A stretch of 48,749 nt of DNA from JAFARZ01 sp035651595 (GCA_035651595.1 DASRFJ010000104.1:1-48749); one strand, 5' to 3'; positions 36,071-44,330 are shown, counted from the first letter of the stretch. Translations and numbers: made by a program. Notes: generated by a model from the sequence alone, not told the origin.

Positions 36071-36100
36071 GACATAACGGTTACAACACGAGGCTGTCAA
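36071..36100 (-). promoter_or_regulatory. candidate promoter for the multicopper oxidase operon
   Basis: On the minus strand a perfect TTGACA (36,095-36,100) is followed after 18 bp by TATGTC (36,071-36,076), about 50 nt upstream of the operon's first start codon. The -35 box is convincing; the -10 box matches at three positions. Confidence 0.4.
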
Positions 36101-36294
36101 GCTTCGGTATTCGGCGCTCGTCGAGATTACAAAAATGTCATGTAAGGCGGCTATGAAATGTAAGGACCAGCCGAGGCTGAAACTATTGCGGCGCAGTTGG
36201 TGAAAAGATGTGTAAAGTATCCGGCCGATGCGTGAGTTACCGCACTGAACTCAGGGCCGAGAACCTCTCAGAGTAACTCGGGTCGTCCGGCACT

Positions 36295-36774
36295 TCAACG
36301 GCCGTCGTTTACCCCGCGTGGCAGCAGTGTCCTGCGGAGCCGTTGGGTGCCGCGTTTGAACAGCACGCGCATCATGATCTTGGCCTGGATCGCGCTCAGG
36401 ATCTGTTCGGGCGCCTGACCGCCCACGCCGCCCGCGACGAAGGCCCCGGCAACCGCCTGCACCGCCGCCTCCGCCGGGAGCTGGAGCGACGCGGGGCCGA
36501 GTTCGGCCGCCGCCTGCGCCATGCCGGGCGGGATCGCGGCGAGCCCGGCGATGTCACCGATGATCCGCACGCCGAGCGCCGCGATGTTCGTCGCCATCTC
36601 GGCGCCGATCGCGGCCGCCCGGTCGAGCGCCCATGCCGGGGTGACGATCCGCTGCTCGTCCGGGGACGGCTGGCGATCCGCCTTCATCCAGGCGACGGCG
36701 CCGTCGCGGACGAACGCGGGGTAGTCGCCTTCTGGCCACCCCTTCGGGGCTGCGCCGGGAGCGCGAACGGCCAT
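36295..36774 (-). CDS. hypothetical protein
   Basis: 159 residues from ATG 36774 (MAVRAPGAAPKGWPEGDYPAF); the frame extends 13 codons further without support. An N-terminal acidic/aromatic segment (VRDGAVAWMKADRQPSPDEQRIVTPAW) is followed by an Ala/Gly-rich, moderately hydrophobic middle (IAALGVRIIGDIAGLAAIPPGMAQAAAEL) and a basic tail (KRGTQRLRRTLLPR). No family is recognised. It is monocistronic, downstream of the folE/flavoprotein operon and on the same strand. Third-position GC is high on the coding strand, which supports a real gene. Confidence 0.6.
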   Translation of the reverse strand: MAVRAPGAAPKGWPEGDYPAFVRDGAVAWMKADRQPSPDEQRIVTPAWALDRAAAIGAEMATNIAALGVRIIGDIAGLAAIPPGMAQAAAELGPASLQLPAEAAVQAVAGAFVAGGVGGQAPEQILSAIQAKIMMRVLFKRGTQRLRRTLLPRGVNDGR

Positions 36775-36832
36775 GTGAACACATTGCGCGTGCCCTGTGA
36801 ATTCGCTAGGCACGGCCTGGCACGACGGTCAG

Positions 36833-38059
36833 CTAGACCTCTTCGAGGGGAATCTCCGGGTTGGCGAGCCTGCCCGTGTCCACGCCTGCGCCACGCCGGA
36901 TCAGCGCCTGGACCTGCTCGTTGACGTCCCAGACGTTGACGTTCATGCCGGCCAGCACGCGGCCCTGGTGGAGCCAGAACGCGATGAACTCACGCCGCTG
37001 CTTGTCGCCGCGGAACACGACCTCGTCGTAGCCGCCGGGCGCCACGTAGCCGGAATACTCCATGCCTAGGTCGTACTGGTCGGTGTAGAAGTACGGCAGC
37101 AGGTCGTAGGTGGCATCCTGGCCGAGCATCGCCTTGGCGGCGGTCTGCGGCTGGTTCAGCGCGTTGGCCCAGTGCTCCACCCGGATGCTCGACTTCAGCA
37201 GCGGATGGTACGCGCACGCCACGTCCCCGGCGGCGTAGATGTCCGGGTCCGACGTGCGCAGTGACGCACCGGTCGCGATGCCGTCGCTGATCTCCAGCCC
37301 CGCCGCTTCGGCCAGCTGCGTGTTCGGCGTGATGCCGACCCCCACGATGACGGCGTCCGCGGGGATGTGGCTGCCGTCCGCAAGGCGCACTCCGCTGACG
37401 CGGTCGCCGGCGCCCGTGATGTCGTCCACCTGGACGCCCATCCGCAGGTCGACGCCGTTGTCGCGGTGCAGGCCGGCGTAGACCTCGGCCACCTCACGGC
37501 CGAGCACCCGCAGCAGCGGGAGTTCGGCCATCTCCACGACGGCGACCTCGGCACCGGCGGCGCGGGCCGCGGCGGCCGCCTCGAGCCCGATCCATCCCGC
37601 GCCGATCACCACCACGCGTTCCGCTTCACCGAACGCCTGCTTGATCGAGTCGCTGTCCCCGGCCGTGCGCAGGTAATGCACGCCGTGCAGGCCGGCCCCG
37701 GGCACCTGGAGGCGGCGCGGGGACGAGCCGGTGGCGAGCAACAGCTTGGCGTACCCGAGCCGGCTGCCGTCGGCGAGCGTGATCTCGTGCCGCTCCGCGT
37801 CGATGCCGGTGACGGCGCTGCCCAGTCGCAGGTCGACGTCGTGTTCGGGGTACCAGTCTTGCGGATGGACGTAGATCGAGTCGCGTTCGGCCTTTCCCAT
37901 CAGGTAGTCCTTGGACAGCGGGGGTCGCTCGTACGGCCGCTCGTTCTCGTTGCCGATCAGCACCACCGGGCCGTCGAACCCCTCGGCACGGAGCGTTTCC
38001 GCGGCTTTGGCACCGGCCAGGCCCGCACCTGCGATAACAAACGCTTCATTCGCGGTCAT
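36833..38059 (-). CDS. FAD/NAD(P)-dependent ferredoxin reductase-type oxidoreductase
   Basis: 408 residues from ATG 38059. The FAD-binding GAGLAGAKAAETLR is at the N-terminus, a second Rossmann motif (VIGAGWIGLEAAAAARAAGAEVAVVE) lies mid-protein, and DIYAAGDVA closes the FAD site. A C-terminal reductase domain (HWANALNQPQTAAKAMLG...VWDVNEQVQALIR) matches the putidaredoxin/rhodocoxin reductase group. It would move electrons from NAD(P)H to a ferredoxin for a P450 or oxygenase, though none is adjacent. It lies 26 bp downstream of folE in the same operon as an HTH regulator. Confidence 0.92.
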   Translation of the reverse strand: MTANEAFVIAGAGLAGAKAAETLRAEGFDGPVVLIGNENERPYERPPLSKDYLMGKAERDSIYVHPQDWYPEHDVDLRLGSAVTGIDAERHEITLADGSRLGYAKLLLATGSSPRRLQVPGAGLHGVHYLRTAGDSDSIKQAFGEAERVVVIGAGWIGLEAAAAARAAGAEVAVVEMAELPLLRVLGREVAEVYAGLHRDNGVDLRMGVQVDDITGAGDRVSGVRLADGSHIPADAVIVGVGITPNTQLAEAAGLEISDGIATGASLRTSDPDIYAAGDVACAYHPLLKSSIRVEHWANALNQPQTAAKAMLGQDATYDLLPYFYTDQYDLGMEYSGYVAPGGYDEVVFRGDKQRREFIAFWLHQGRVLAGMNVNVWDVNEQVQALIRRGAGVDTGRLANPEIPLEEV

Positions 38060-38085
38060 GTGTCTGACTCTCCCTTGAGCAGTGG

Positions 38086-38679
38086 TTATCCGGGTACCCC
38101 GGCCAAGGCGAAGAACTCGGCCCTGGAGCGCGGGTCCGAGCGCAGCGTGCCCAGCAGCGCGGATGTGACGGTCTTCGCGCCGTGCGCGCGCACCCCGCGC
38201 AGGGTCATGCACGAGTGCTCGGCCTCCAGCACGACGCCGACGCCCTGGGCCCGGAGCCGGGAAATGAGGCAGTCGGCGACCTGCTTGGTGAGCCGCTCCT
38301 GGGTTTGCGGCCTGGCCGCGAAATGATGCACGAGCCGGGCCAGCTTGGACAGGCCGAGGATGCGCTCGCCGGGCAGGTAGCCGACGTGCGCGACCCCGGA
38401 GAAGGGCAGCAGGTGATGCTCGCACACGGTACGGAACGGGATGGCGCGAGCGAGTACCAGCTCGTCGTAGCCCTCGTCGTTCGGAAATGTGGTCAGCTTT
38501 AGCGGGCGCGCGTCGAACAGCTCCGCATAGGCGCGGGCCATCCGTCCCGGGGTGTCTTGCAGTCCCTCACGGGCGAGGTCTACGCCGAGTGCGGACAGGA
38601 AGCCGGCCGCGGCGCGCTCCGCCGCTTCCATATCGACGGACGCGACGTCGCTCGCGATCCGCAATGCCGGGTGGCTCAT
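38086..38679 (-). CDS. folE: GTP cyclohydrolase I
   Basis: 197 residues from ATG 38679. The signature CEHHLLPFSGVAHVGYLP, with the zinc-binding Cys/His, and the C-terminal EAEHSCMTLRGVRAHGAKTVT are unmistakable. FolE converts GTP to 7,8-dihydroneopterin triphosphate for folate or other pterins. Its start overlaps the upstream regulator stop (ATGA), so both are made together. Standing apart from other folate genes and linked to a regulator and a reductase suggests a second, conditionally expressed copy. Confidence 0.96.
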   Translation of the reverse strand: MSHPALRIASDVASVDMEAAERAAAGFLSALGVDLAREGLQDTPGRMARAYAELFDARPLKLTTFPNDEGYDELVLARAIPFRTVCEHHLLPFSGVAHVGYLPGERILGLSKLARLVHHFAARPQTQERLTKQVADCLISRLRAQGVGVVLEAEHSCMTLRGVRAHGAKTVTSALLGTLRSDPRSRAEFFALAGVPG

Positions 38680-39341
38680 GACGTGTGCTCCTCGATGGCC
38701 ACACAGCAGTGGCCGGGCTGGGGGTCCAGGACAGGCTGCCAGTCCGGCAGGCGCAGGCCAGCGACGACTCCGCCGATCAGCGACAAGTTCATGCCGCAGA
38801 CGAGGTCGCGATTTCGTTCTGCCAGATGATGGAAGGGACAGTTGCGCAGGCGGATGATCTTGTTTTCGCAGAGCGTCGGGTCGTATCCGTGGTCTTGCAG
38901 GACACGGGCCAGTTCCCGCGGGTCACCGGCCTGTTCGGCGCGGGCGAGTTCCGCGCCCAGCCGGTTAGCGGCGTCGTGCAAGGCGGTACGGCTGGTTTCG
39001 CCGCGGTCGTCCGCGAGGGCCTGGACCAGTATCCGGGCCGCGAGCTCGTATTCGCGCGGCGGCACTGAGACCGCGAACTCGCGGTCCGATTTCGCGTACA
39101 GCTTGGCAGGCCGGCCGGCGCCGGGCCCGCTCCGCCCGCCGAGCCGCTGGTAGGTAACGTCGAGGAGCCCGGACTCCACGAGCTTGTCGAGGTGGTAAGC
39201 CGCCAGCGAGCGGCCGATCCCGGCCGCGACCGCCGCCTCGTCACGGCACACCGGTCCCGGCCGCGAGCCGACGATCTCGTACAGCCGCCGGCGCACCGGA
39301 TCCTCCAGGCTGCTCACCGAAGCCAGATCCCTGGTAGTCAT
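38676..39341 (-). CDS. HTH transcriptional regulator with C-terminal Cys motif (SufR-like)
   Basis: 221 residues from ATG 39341. A winged helix-turn-helix (LEDPVRRRLYEIV...AAVAAGIGRSLAAYHLDKLVESGLL) is followed by a wing with Arg/Gly (RLGGRSGPGAGRPAKLYA). The C-terminal effector domain contains Cys in NCPFHHLAERNRDLVCGMN and GHCCVAI. This arrangement resembles SufR-type regulators that sense iron-sulfur status. As the first gene of the folE/reductase operon, autoregulation is likely. The -10-like TAGAAT ends 6 nt before the ATG, suggesting a leaderless transcript. Confidence 0.85.
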   Translation of the reverse strand: MTTRDLASVSSLEDPVRRRLYEIVGSRPGPVCRDEAAVAAGIGRSLAAYHLDKLVESGLLDVTYQRLGGRSGPGAGRPAKLYAKSDREFAVSVPPREYELAARILVQALADDRGETSRTALHDAANRLGAELARAEQAGDPRELARVLQDHGYDPTLCENKIIRLRNCPFHHLAERNRDLVCGMNLSLIGGVVAGLRLPDWQPVLDPQPGHCCVAIEEHTS

Positions 39342-39347
39342 GCCCCG

Positions 39348-39373
39348 ATTCTAACACCAAACTTCATTAGTTA
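39348..39373 (-). promoter_or_regulatory. promoter/operator of the HTH-folE-reductase operon
   Basis: On the minus strand TAGAAT (39,348-39,353) lies 6 nt before the ATG, so transcription would start at or next to the start codon. An imperfect palindrome AACT-N5-AGTT (39,360-39,372) lies just upstream, between the -10 and -35 zones, where a repressor would act. Confidence 0.45.
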
Positions 39374-39401
39374 AAGAAGCTCGGGCGCAGGCTTTCGTGC
39401 C

Positions 39402-39441
39402 GATGGCGTGATAGCCGTGCGGATGGCATGATAGCGGCTGG
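39402..39441. repeat. 20-bp direct repeat, two copies
   Basis: GATGGC(G/A)TGATAGC(C/G)G occurs twice in tandem, at 39,402 and 39,422, in the non-coding region upstream of the HTH regulator. Confidence 0.6.
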
Positions 39442-39496
39442 GGCTAGCGTGGCTCCTGTGGCTGGCAGTACGCGTGCATCGACTGGCCCCTGTATC

Positions 39497-39578
39497 AATG
39501 TGGTGGATTGCCCCATCGTGGTGAGTTAACCCTCAAACACAGGGGTCAGGTTTCCGCAAAGGGCTAATCCACCACGTT
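39497..39578. repeat. 82-bp imperfect palindrome, family member C
   Basis: Begins AATGTGGTGGATTGCCCC and ends AATCCACCACGTT. It matches members A and B in length and layout and lies about 100 bp left of the tRNA-Arg fragment, on the chromosomal side of the integration site. Confidence 0.75.
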
Positions 39579-39655
39579 GTTCCTGGGAGTTATCCGCCAG
39601 CGGGCACCTGCGAGTCCGCCCACCCCTGACGATTGAGATGCCCTTGGGGGTGTTC

Positions 39656-39775
39656 GACCCTGACCTGCACAGACGTGGCGCGCTCGGAGGGACTCGAACC
39701 CCCAACCTTCTGATCCGTAGTCTCGTGCCGAGCGTCCGGACAGTGTTACGGAATCCGGCGACGCAGGTCAGGGTC
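39656..39775. repeat. 13-bp perfect inverted repeats flanking the tRNA fragment
   Basis: GACCCTGACCTGC at 39,656-39,668 and its exact complement at 39,763-39,775 bracket the tRNA-Arg 3' fragment. They are candidate binding sites for a recombinase or excisionase. Confidence 0.65.
39676..39722 (-). other. tRNA-Arg(ACG) 3' fragment: integration (att) site
   Basis: The minus strand carries the anticodon loop CTACGGA, the 3' anticodon stem, the T-arm (GGTTCGAGTCC) and the acceptor strand CGAGCGC-G-CCA. The 5' half (acceptor 5' strand and D-arm) is missing; the sequence to its right does not fold as tRNA. A 3' tRNA piece of this size is the standard att repeat left by tyrosine-recombinase elements. 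The polarity puts the element on the right. Confidence 0.82.
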
Positions 39776-40175
39776 CACTAGGCGTCCAGCTAGGACGCCT
39801 CACTCCAGGCTCTTCCAACCAGTCCGTGAGAGCTTGTGAGAGACCGCGTGAGATCCGGGCTACTGGTGTAGCGAGCAACACTCGAAGCAAACGTGCGCCG
39901 GTCAGGCCCGGCAGCCTGAGGCGACCGCAGCACACTCGTCGCGAACTCTGCGATTCCTCGCCCAGGCAGATCAACTGCGTGTCACGTACGCCACTTGTGT
40001 CACACGTCAATCATTATATCACATATGCATCCTTTCATTAATCTGGAAACGCAAACCGCACATATTGGTCTAATTCTGGTCACTTCTCTGGCCAGACCGC
40101 GACAGCACTGATACGCTCCGCTATTGCGATGCGCACATGACGGAAATGCCGGACCTGCTCAAGCGAGGGGACGCT
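39776..40175. other. non-coding left end of the integrated element
   Basis: No convincing gene. It contains an 8-bp perfect hairpin (39,780-39,787 with 39,793-39,800) and three GTGAGA-type direct repeats near 39,827-39,852, both of a kind seen near att sites. The segment becomes AT-rich toward the methylase gene. Confidence 0.5.
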
Positions 40176-42128
40176 ATGACCGATGAGCCGACCACTTCCA
40201 AGCCGGCGGTAATCGTTCAGCAGGGCAAAATCCTTGACTTCATCGATCAAACCACACAGCGGAGCGAAACCCCGGAGGAGTACGTACGGCAAGAAATTGC
40301 GAAGTCCTTGGTGCGGGAATATGGATATCCGCGCGGTGATATAGCCGTCGAATTCACTATACGTATCGGAACTCGCCGCCCTCGGACCGACCTCGTTATC
40401 TTTTATCCGGGAGAGGCTCACATCCTTCAGAACGCGTACATAATCGTTGAGTGCAAAGCGGAGAAAGTTAAATCATCGGATCGCAAAGACGGAATCGGTC
40501 AGCTAATCAGCTATATGCATTCCGCGCCTAGGGCCGTCTATGGCATGTGGACGAATGGCGACGATGAGCGTGTTTGCTATAAAAAGACAGCGCCAGGTGC
40601 CGAACCCGTCGATGTAGGCGACATTCCCCCCTTCGGCCAATCTGAAGAGGAAAGCGATCGGCCGCGGTTTGACCAGCTGAAGCCGGCTTCCAGCGATGCG
40701 TTGTTGTTCGCATTTAAACGCTGCCACAATTATATCGCAGGAAATCAGGGGCTCCAGAAACCTGAAGCGTTCTGGGAGCTTCTGAAGATTATTTTCTGCA
40801 AGATCCAGGACGAGCGCTACTCACCGCCAGTGAGCTTCTACGTCACTGCCAGCGAACGTCAGAGCCTCACTGGTCAGATGAAGGCTAAGGCACGCGTAGA
40901 TAAACTGTTCAGAGACGTGACTGATGATTATCCACAGATCTTTAAACGTGGCGACGAAATAGAACTGCGGCCCCCGGTACTAGCCTACATTGTCAGCCAG
41001 CTGCAGATGTATTCATTGCTTGACAGCGATATCGATGTTAAAGGGAAGGCATACGAGGAGATCGTTGGCTCGAATCTACGTGGTGACCGCGGTGAATTTT
41101 TCACTCCGCGCAACGTATGCCGGATGGCCGTACGTATGCTTAACCCTACAGAGAACAGCATTATTCTTGATCCTGCTTGCGGAACAGGCGGATTCCTTAT
41201 TGTTGCAATGAATTACGTTCTCTCAAAGGTGTACAAGACCGAGCTTGATAAGCGCGGTGGTGACGTAGAGCGAGCAGAAAAGGCAACGCGGGAACGAGGC
41301 GAACGCTTCCTGAAGAAAAACATCTACGGCATGGACCTCAATCCGAATCTCGTCAAAGCATGCAAAATGAACATGGTGATGAACAATGACGGCAGCGGCG
41401 GCCTGTTCCAGGCTAACTCGCTTGCGTCACCAGCAACTTGGCCACCCGAGCTCCGCGCAATCGTAGGAAAGGTCGACTATCTCGTCACCAACCCTCCGTT
41501 CGGTTCAAAAATCCAGATTGATGATCCAGCGATATTGGATTCCTATGATCTTGGCCATTCCTGGACATACGATCCAGCCGCAGATATTTGGCGCATGGGA
41601 TCCGGTCATAAAGCACAGCCGCCGGAAATTCTCTTCATCGAACGCTGTCTCAAATTTTTGACGCCAGGAAAGGGTGTCGCAGCAATGGTACTGCCGGACG
41701 GGATCCTCGGATCTCCCGGACATGGCTATGTCCGCGCCTGGCTGTTGAAACATGCTCGCATCCTTGCGAGCATTGACATGCATCCGGATACTTTCCAGCC
41801 TAGCACCAGTGTTCAAACGAGCATTGTAGTCTTCCAGCGGAAGACTGGTCGAGAAATTGAGATTGAAGAGGCCGCCGGAAGACAGGCCGACTATGACATC
41901 TTTATGGCCCTCGGCAATCATATTGGCCATGACAAACGAGGAACTGCGATCTACGTTCGCGATGCCGAGGGAAATGAAATCGTTGAGGAAGACGAACAGG
42001 ACATCCGAGAATACGAGGATGGCAGGCGAGTTGTGCGTAAGCACAAAGTCCTGCGCAAGGTCCTCGACGATAACACCCTTGAGATCGCAAAGGCATTCCG
42101 ATCATGGCTTCCCTCAGTAACCGTCTAA
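40176..42128 (+). CDS. HSDR_N nuclease-domain/N6-adenine methyltransferase fusion
   Basis: 650 residues from ATG 40176, with GAGGGGA upstream; an earlier ATG at 40137 lacks such a site. Residues 35-130 are an HSDR_N-type PD-(D/E)xK domain (TDLVIFYPGEA with D72, IIVECKAEK with E92 and K94). Next come an HsdM-like helical region, AdoMet motif I DPACGTGGF (332-340) and catalytic NPPF (439-442). The combination of a nuclease-like domain and methylase in one chain, with a separate specificity gene, recalls type IIB (BcgI-like) systems. No HsdR translocase is present. Codon use is less GC-rich than the chromosome to the left. Confidence 0.88.
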   Translation: MTDEPTTSKPAVIVQQGKILDFIDQTTQRSETPEEYVRQEIAKSLVREYGYPRGDIAVEFTIRIGTRRPRTDLVIFYPGEAHILQNAYIIVECKAEKVKSSDRKDGIGQLISYMHSAPRAVYGMWTNGDDERVCYKKTAPGAEPVDVGDIPPFGQSEEESDRPRFDQLKPASSDALLFAFKRCHNYIAGNQGLQKPEAFWELLKIIFCKIQDERYSPPVSFYVTASERQSLTGQMKAKARVDKLFRDVTDDYPQIFKRGDEIELRPPVLAYIVSQLQMYSLLDSDIDVKGKAYEEIVGSNLRGDRGEFFTPRNVCRMAVRMLNPTENSIILDPACGTGGFLIVAMNYVLSKVYKTELDKRGGDVERAEKATRERGERFLKKNIYGMDLNPNLVKACKMNMVMNNDGSGGLFQANSLASPATWPPELRAIVGKVDYLVTNPPFGSKIQIDDPAILDSYDLGHSWTYDPAADIWRMGSGHKAQPPEILFIERCLKFLTPGKGVAAMVLPDGILGSPGHGYVRAWLLKHARILASIDMHPDTFQPSTSVQTSIVVFQRKTGREIEIEEAAGRQADYDIFMALGNHIGHDKRGTAIYVRDAEGNEIVEEDEQDIREYEDGRRVVRKHKVLRKVLDDNTLEIAKAFRSWLPSVTV

Positions 42129-43558
42129 GGACGGACACTACTGTCGCTCCTCTAGAGAGCGACAGAGAGCCAACGTGGGCAGTTACCCGGGCATCAGCTG
42201 TAAGCCTCGGCGAACGTCGTCTCGAAGCCGAGAGTTACTTGTCTGATGGGCACGGCAGGCGCTTGGCCATCGAGGCAAGAACGCATGGCTGGGCGCAACT
42301 TGAGACAATGGCAGATGTTTGGAAGCCAGGTCGGCTGAAGGGGATTGCCGTTGACCCTAATTATGGTGCGCCGTTCCTCTCTGCCGGACAGGTTTTTGAA
42401 GCAAATCCCCGGCCTAGAAAATGGATATCCTTGAGCAAGACGAAAGGCGCTTCTGATTGCTATGTCGACCGATGGACACTTCTAGTGTCCCGGTCCGGCA
42501 CGGTCGGCAGAGTTACGGTCGCTCATCAACCGCAAATTGATGTCGTCCTAAGTGACGATCTGCTCAGGGTTGTTTCGCGTCATTCGGAGGATCTCGGATG
42601 GCTGTATGCATACATGCGCACCACGAATTTCCGGATGATGGCAACAACTTTGAAGTACGGGCATGTCATCAAGCACCTAGAGGCGAGCCACCTCAAGACT
42701 TTGCCAGTTATTCAAGTGGCTCCCGTCATTACGCAACGCATGACCGAGGCTACTAAGGAAATATTCCGTAAGCGCGACGAGGCGCAGGATCTAGTATCAC
42801 AAGCCGAGAAGCTATATTTCGATGCTCTCGGCGGTTACCTTCCGTCTGCGAGCTATGACACCTTCTACGCGATCTCGTCTATCAATTTGCGCATTGGCAG
42901 GCGTCGTCTGGATGCTTACTATTATAACCGCATTGCCGCCGAGATTGAGCAGGGTATCGATCTCGCCGCGCGGTCCACCGATTCCTTGGAAGATGTTTGC
43001 AGCAACATCTTCTATCCAAAACGATTTAGGAGATTTTTCGGCAATAGCGGTACGCCATATCGCAGCGCAGAGGAGCTATTTGACCTTAATGCACCTATAA
43101 CCAAGAGGATTTACGCGTCACTGGTGGAGCGTCGTGATGATTATATGTTGCATGCAGGTTGGCTGGTGATGGCCTGCTCTGGACAAATATATGGGCTGAA
43201 CGGCGCCGTTTCCTTGCTCACGCAGCGCCATGAAGGTATCTTTGCCTCTCACGACCTTATTCGCCTTATCCCAAATTCTGATAAAGTCCGCGCCGGATAC
43301 TTGCTCTTGGCGCTCGGTAATCTGCCTTTGGGTCGACCAGTCGTAGTTCGAAATGCTTACGGAACGTCGATCCCTCATCTTGATGTTACAGATGTCGCAA
43401 AGATACGGATACCTCGCATCGCAGATGAGGTAGAGCGCGAAATCTCCAGCCTGATGGTTAGAGCAGTCGATCTACAGGCCCAGGCCGATGATCTTGAGGA
43501 TCGAATTACCGACGAAGCTGAAGAGATAGTCGCTAGGTTCATCCGAGGCCTATCCTAA
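42104..43558 (+). CDS. restriction-modification specificity subunit (HsdS-like)
   Basis: 484 residues from ATG 42104, overlapping the methylase gene by 25 nt. Two target-recognition-like halves each contain a type I S-subunit pattern: PFLSAGQVF...LLVSRSGTVGRV and later YMLHAGWLVMACSGQIYGLNG. Each is followed by a helical spacer (ITQRMTEATKEIFRKRDEAQDLVSQAEKLYFDALGG; EVEREISSLMVRAVDLQAQADDLED). It should give the methylase/nuclease chain its bipartite DNA target. Codon use matches the preceding gene. The two recognition halves are diverged from each other, as expected for an asymmetric site. Confidence 0.85.
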   Translation: MASLSNRLRTDTTVAPLESDREPTWAVTRASAVSLGERRLEAESYLSDGHGRRLAIEARTHGWAQLETMADVWKPGRLKGIAVDPNYGAPFLSAGQVFEANPRPRKWISLSKTKGASDCYVDRWTLLVSRSGTVGRVTVAHQPQIDVVLSDDLLRVVSRHSEDLGWLYAYMRTTNFRMMATTLKYGHVIKHLEASHLKTLPVIQVAPVITQRMTEATKEIFRKRDEAQDLVSQAEKLYFDALGGYLPSASYDTFYAISSINLRIGRRRLDAYYYNRIAAEIEQGIDLAARSTDSLEDVCSNIFYPKRFRRFFGNSGTPYRSAEELFDLNAPITKRIYASLVERRDDYMLHAGWLVMACSGQIYGLNGAVSLLTQRHEGIFASHDLIRLIPNSDKVRAGYLLLALGNLPLGRPVVVRNAYGTSIPHLDVTDVAKIRIPRIADEVEREISSLMVRAVDLQAQADDLEDRITDEAEEIVARFIRGLS

Positions 43559-43706
43559 AATTCTATTGCGTAGCGAGTAATTCATAGCACGAAAGAATGT
43601 TGGCTTCAAGAGGAACCGATCGTCGCTTACCTTCCGCGCCGAGAGATCTCGTCCCGTAGGCGTGGTGGAAGAGGTGACCAGCTCGGGAGTGTGCCAACAC
43701 AGGACA

Positions 43707-43734
43707 ACCCCCGCCGCTACCATTCGACGGGGGT
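43707..43734 (+). terminator. hairpin downstream of the hsdS-like gene
   Basis: ACCCCCG at 43,707-43,713 pairs with CGGGGGT at 43,728-43,734, extended by two more pairs past one mismatch. It lies 150 nt after the stop. No T-run follows. It is the first of several hairpins in this gap. Confidence 0.45.
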
Positions 43735-43742
43735 CGCCCTCT

Positions 43743-43920
43743 CCCTCACGCCAATCATGTGGCGGGACGTCAGCGCGTCCGCGTGAGGGGAGTCTGGCCT
43801 AGCGTGCGCCCGGTTGCTCGGCAGAGTTGGACGGGTGCGCGCACGCTAGGGGTTGTCGGGTAATCACGCCCACCTCCGGTAGTGGGAGACGAGTGATCAC
43901 AACCGCGCGGGGTTGCGATC
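43743..43920. repeat. cluster of inverted repeats in non-coding DNA
   Basis: Four further dyads occur in succession: CCCTCACG (43,743-43,750) with 43,782-43,789, containing an inner GGACG/CGTCC pair; a perfect 12-bp repeat 43,798-43,809 with 43,839-43,850; CCCAC/GTGGG with outer ATCAC/GTGAT around 43,863-43,898; and GATCACAACC (43,895-43,904) with 43,911-43,920 (one mismatch). No gene is evident from 43,559 to 44,010. Confidence 0.7.
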
Positions 43921-44010
43921 ACGATGCACAGCAGGACTTGCACCCTTTCGGCCGCGGTGAGCACGAGTCGTGAGCCGCTGAAGATCCTGGGGCGAACCCC
44001 GTGTCAGTCC

Positions 44011-44109
44011 CTATGTACCTTGCGCAGTGGCAGTGGTAACGAATCTGGGTAAGAACGCTCGCGCCACCTCGGCAGACACCATGTACTCGCGCTCGCTAGT
44101 GTCCGTCAT
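44011..44109 (-). CDS. 32-residue small protein, third gene of a mini-operon
   Basis: ATG 44109 overlaps the stop of the 74-residue gene (ATGA). The product reads MTDTSEREYMVSAEVARAF and then diverges to a stop at 44,011. The EYMVSAEVARAF part resembles the first helix of BldC/excisionase-type HTH proteins, so this may be a truncated excisionase. Only the overlap and that resemblance support it. Confidence 0.4.
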   Translation of the reverse strand: MTDTSEREYMVSAEVARAFLPRFVTTATAQGT

Positions 44110-44330
44110 GACGCCTCACACTGCGCTGACGATCGGCGTGACCGCCGCTCGGCCTCTGCGCGTGACCGCTGCTCATCCTTGATCGCGCGCAACCGCTGAC
44201 ACCATGCCTCGCGGGTCTGGGCCGTCACGTACGCGTCGTCACCAAGCTTCCGTTCCAGTTCGGCCCGTTCATCGCGTAGCTCGTACGTCGTCAGCTTGGC
44301 GGGTGGCCATGGCGGTGTGTGCACAGTCAC
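44106..44330 (-). CDS. 74-residue charged helical protein
   Basis: GTG 44330 overlaps the previous small gene (GTGA). The sequence has LTTYELRDERAELERKLGDDA and REAWCQRLRAIKDEQRSRAEAERRSRR, a coiled-coil-prone helical hairpin. Similar LTTYEL-type small proteins are common in actinomycete integrative elements next to XRE/DUF397 genes. The function is unknown. Overlaps on both sides indicate one message from a promoter near 44,460-44,520. Confidence 0.65.
   Translation of the reverse strand: MTVHTPPWPPAKLTTYELRDERAELERKLGDDAYVTAQTREAWCQRLRAIKDEQRSRAEAERRSRRSSAQCEAS

Noticed and set aside
39670..39760. Complete tRNA-Arg gene
   Set aside because: Only the anticodon loop to CCA end is present; the sequence on the 5' side cannot form a D-arm or the acceptor 5' strand.
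40080..40421. 113-codon minus-strand frame at the start of the methylase gene
   Set aside because: It overlaps the conserved HSDR_N domain of the methylase fusion, has no motif of its own and shows no ribosome site.
43770..43964. 64-codon minus-strand frame in the inverted-repeat cluster
   Set aside because: It lies across several perfect dyads, has no ribosome site and shows no recognisable protein features.
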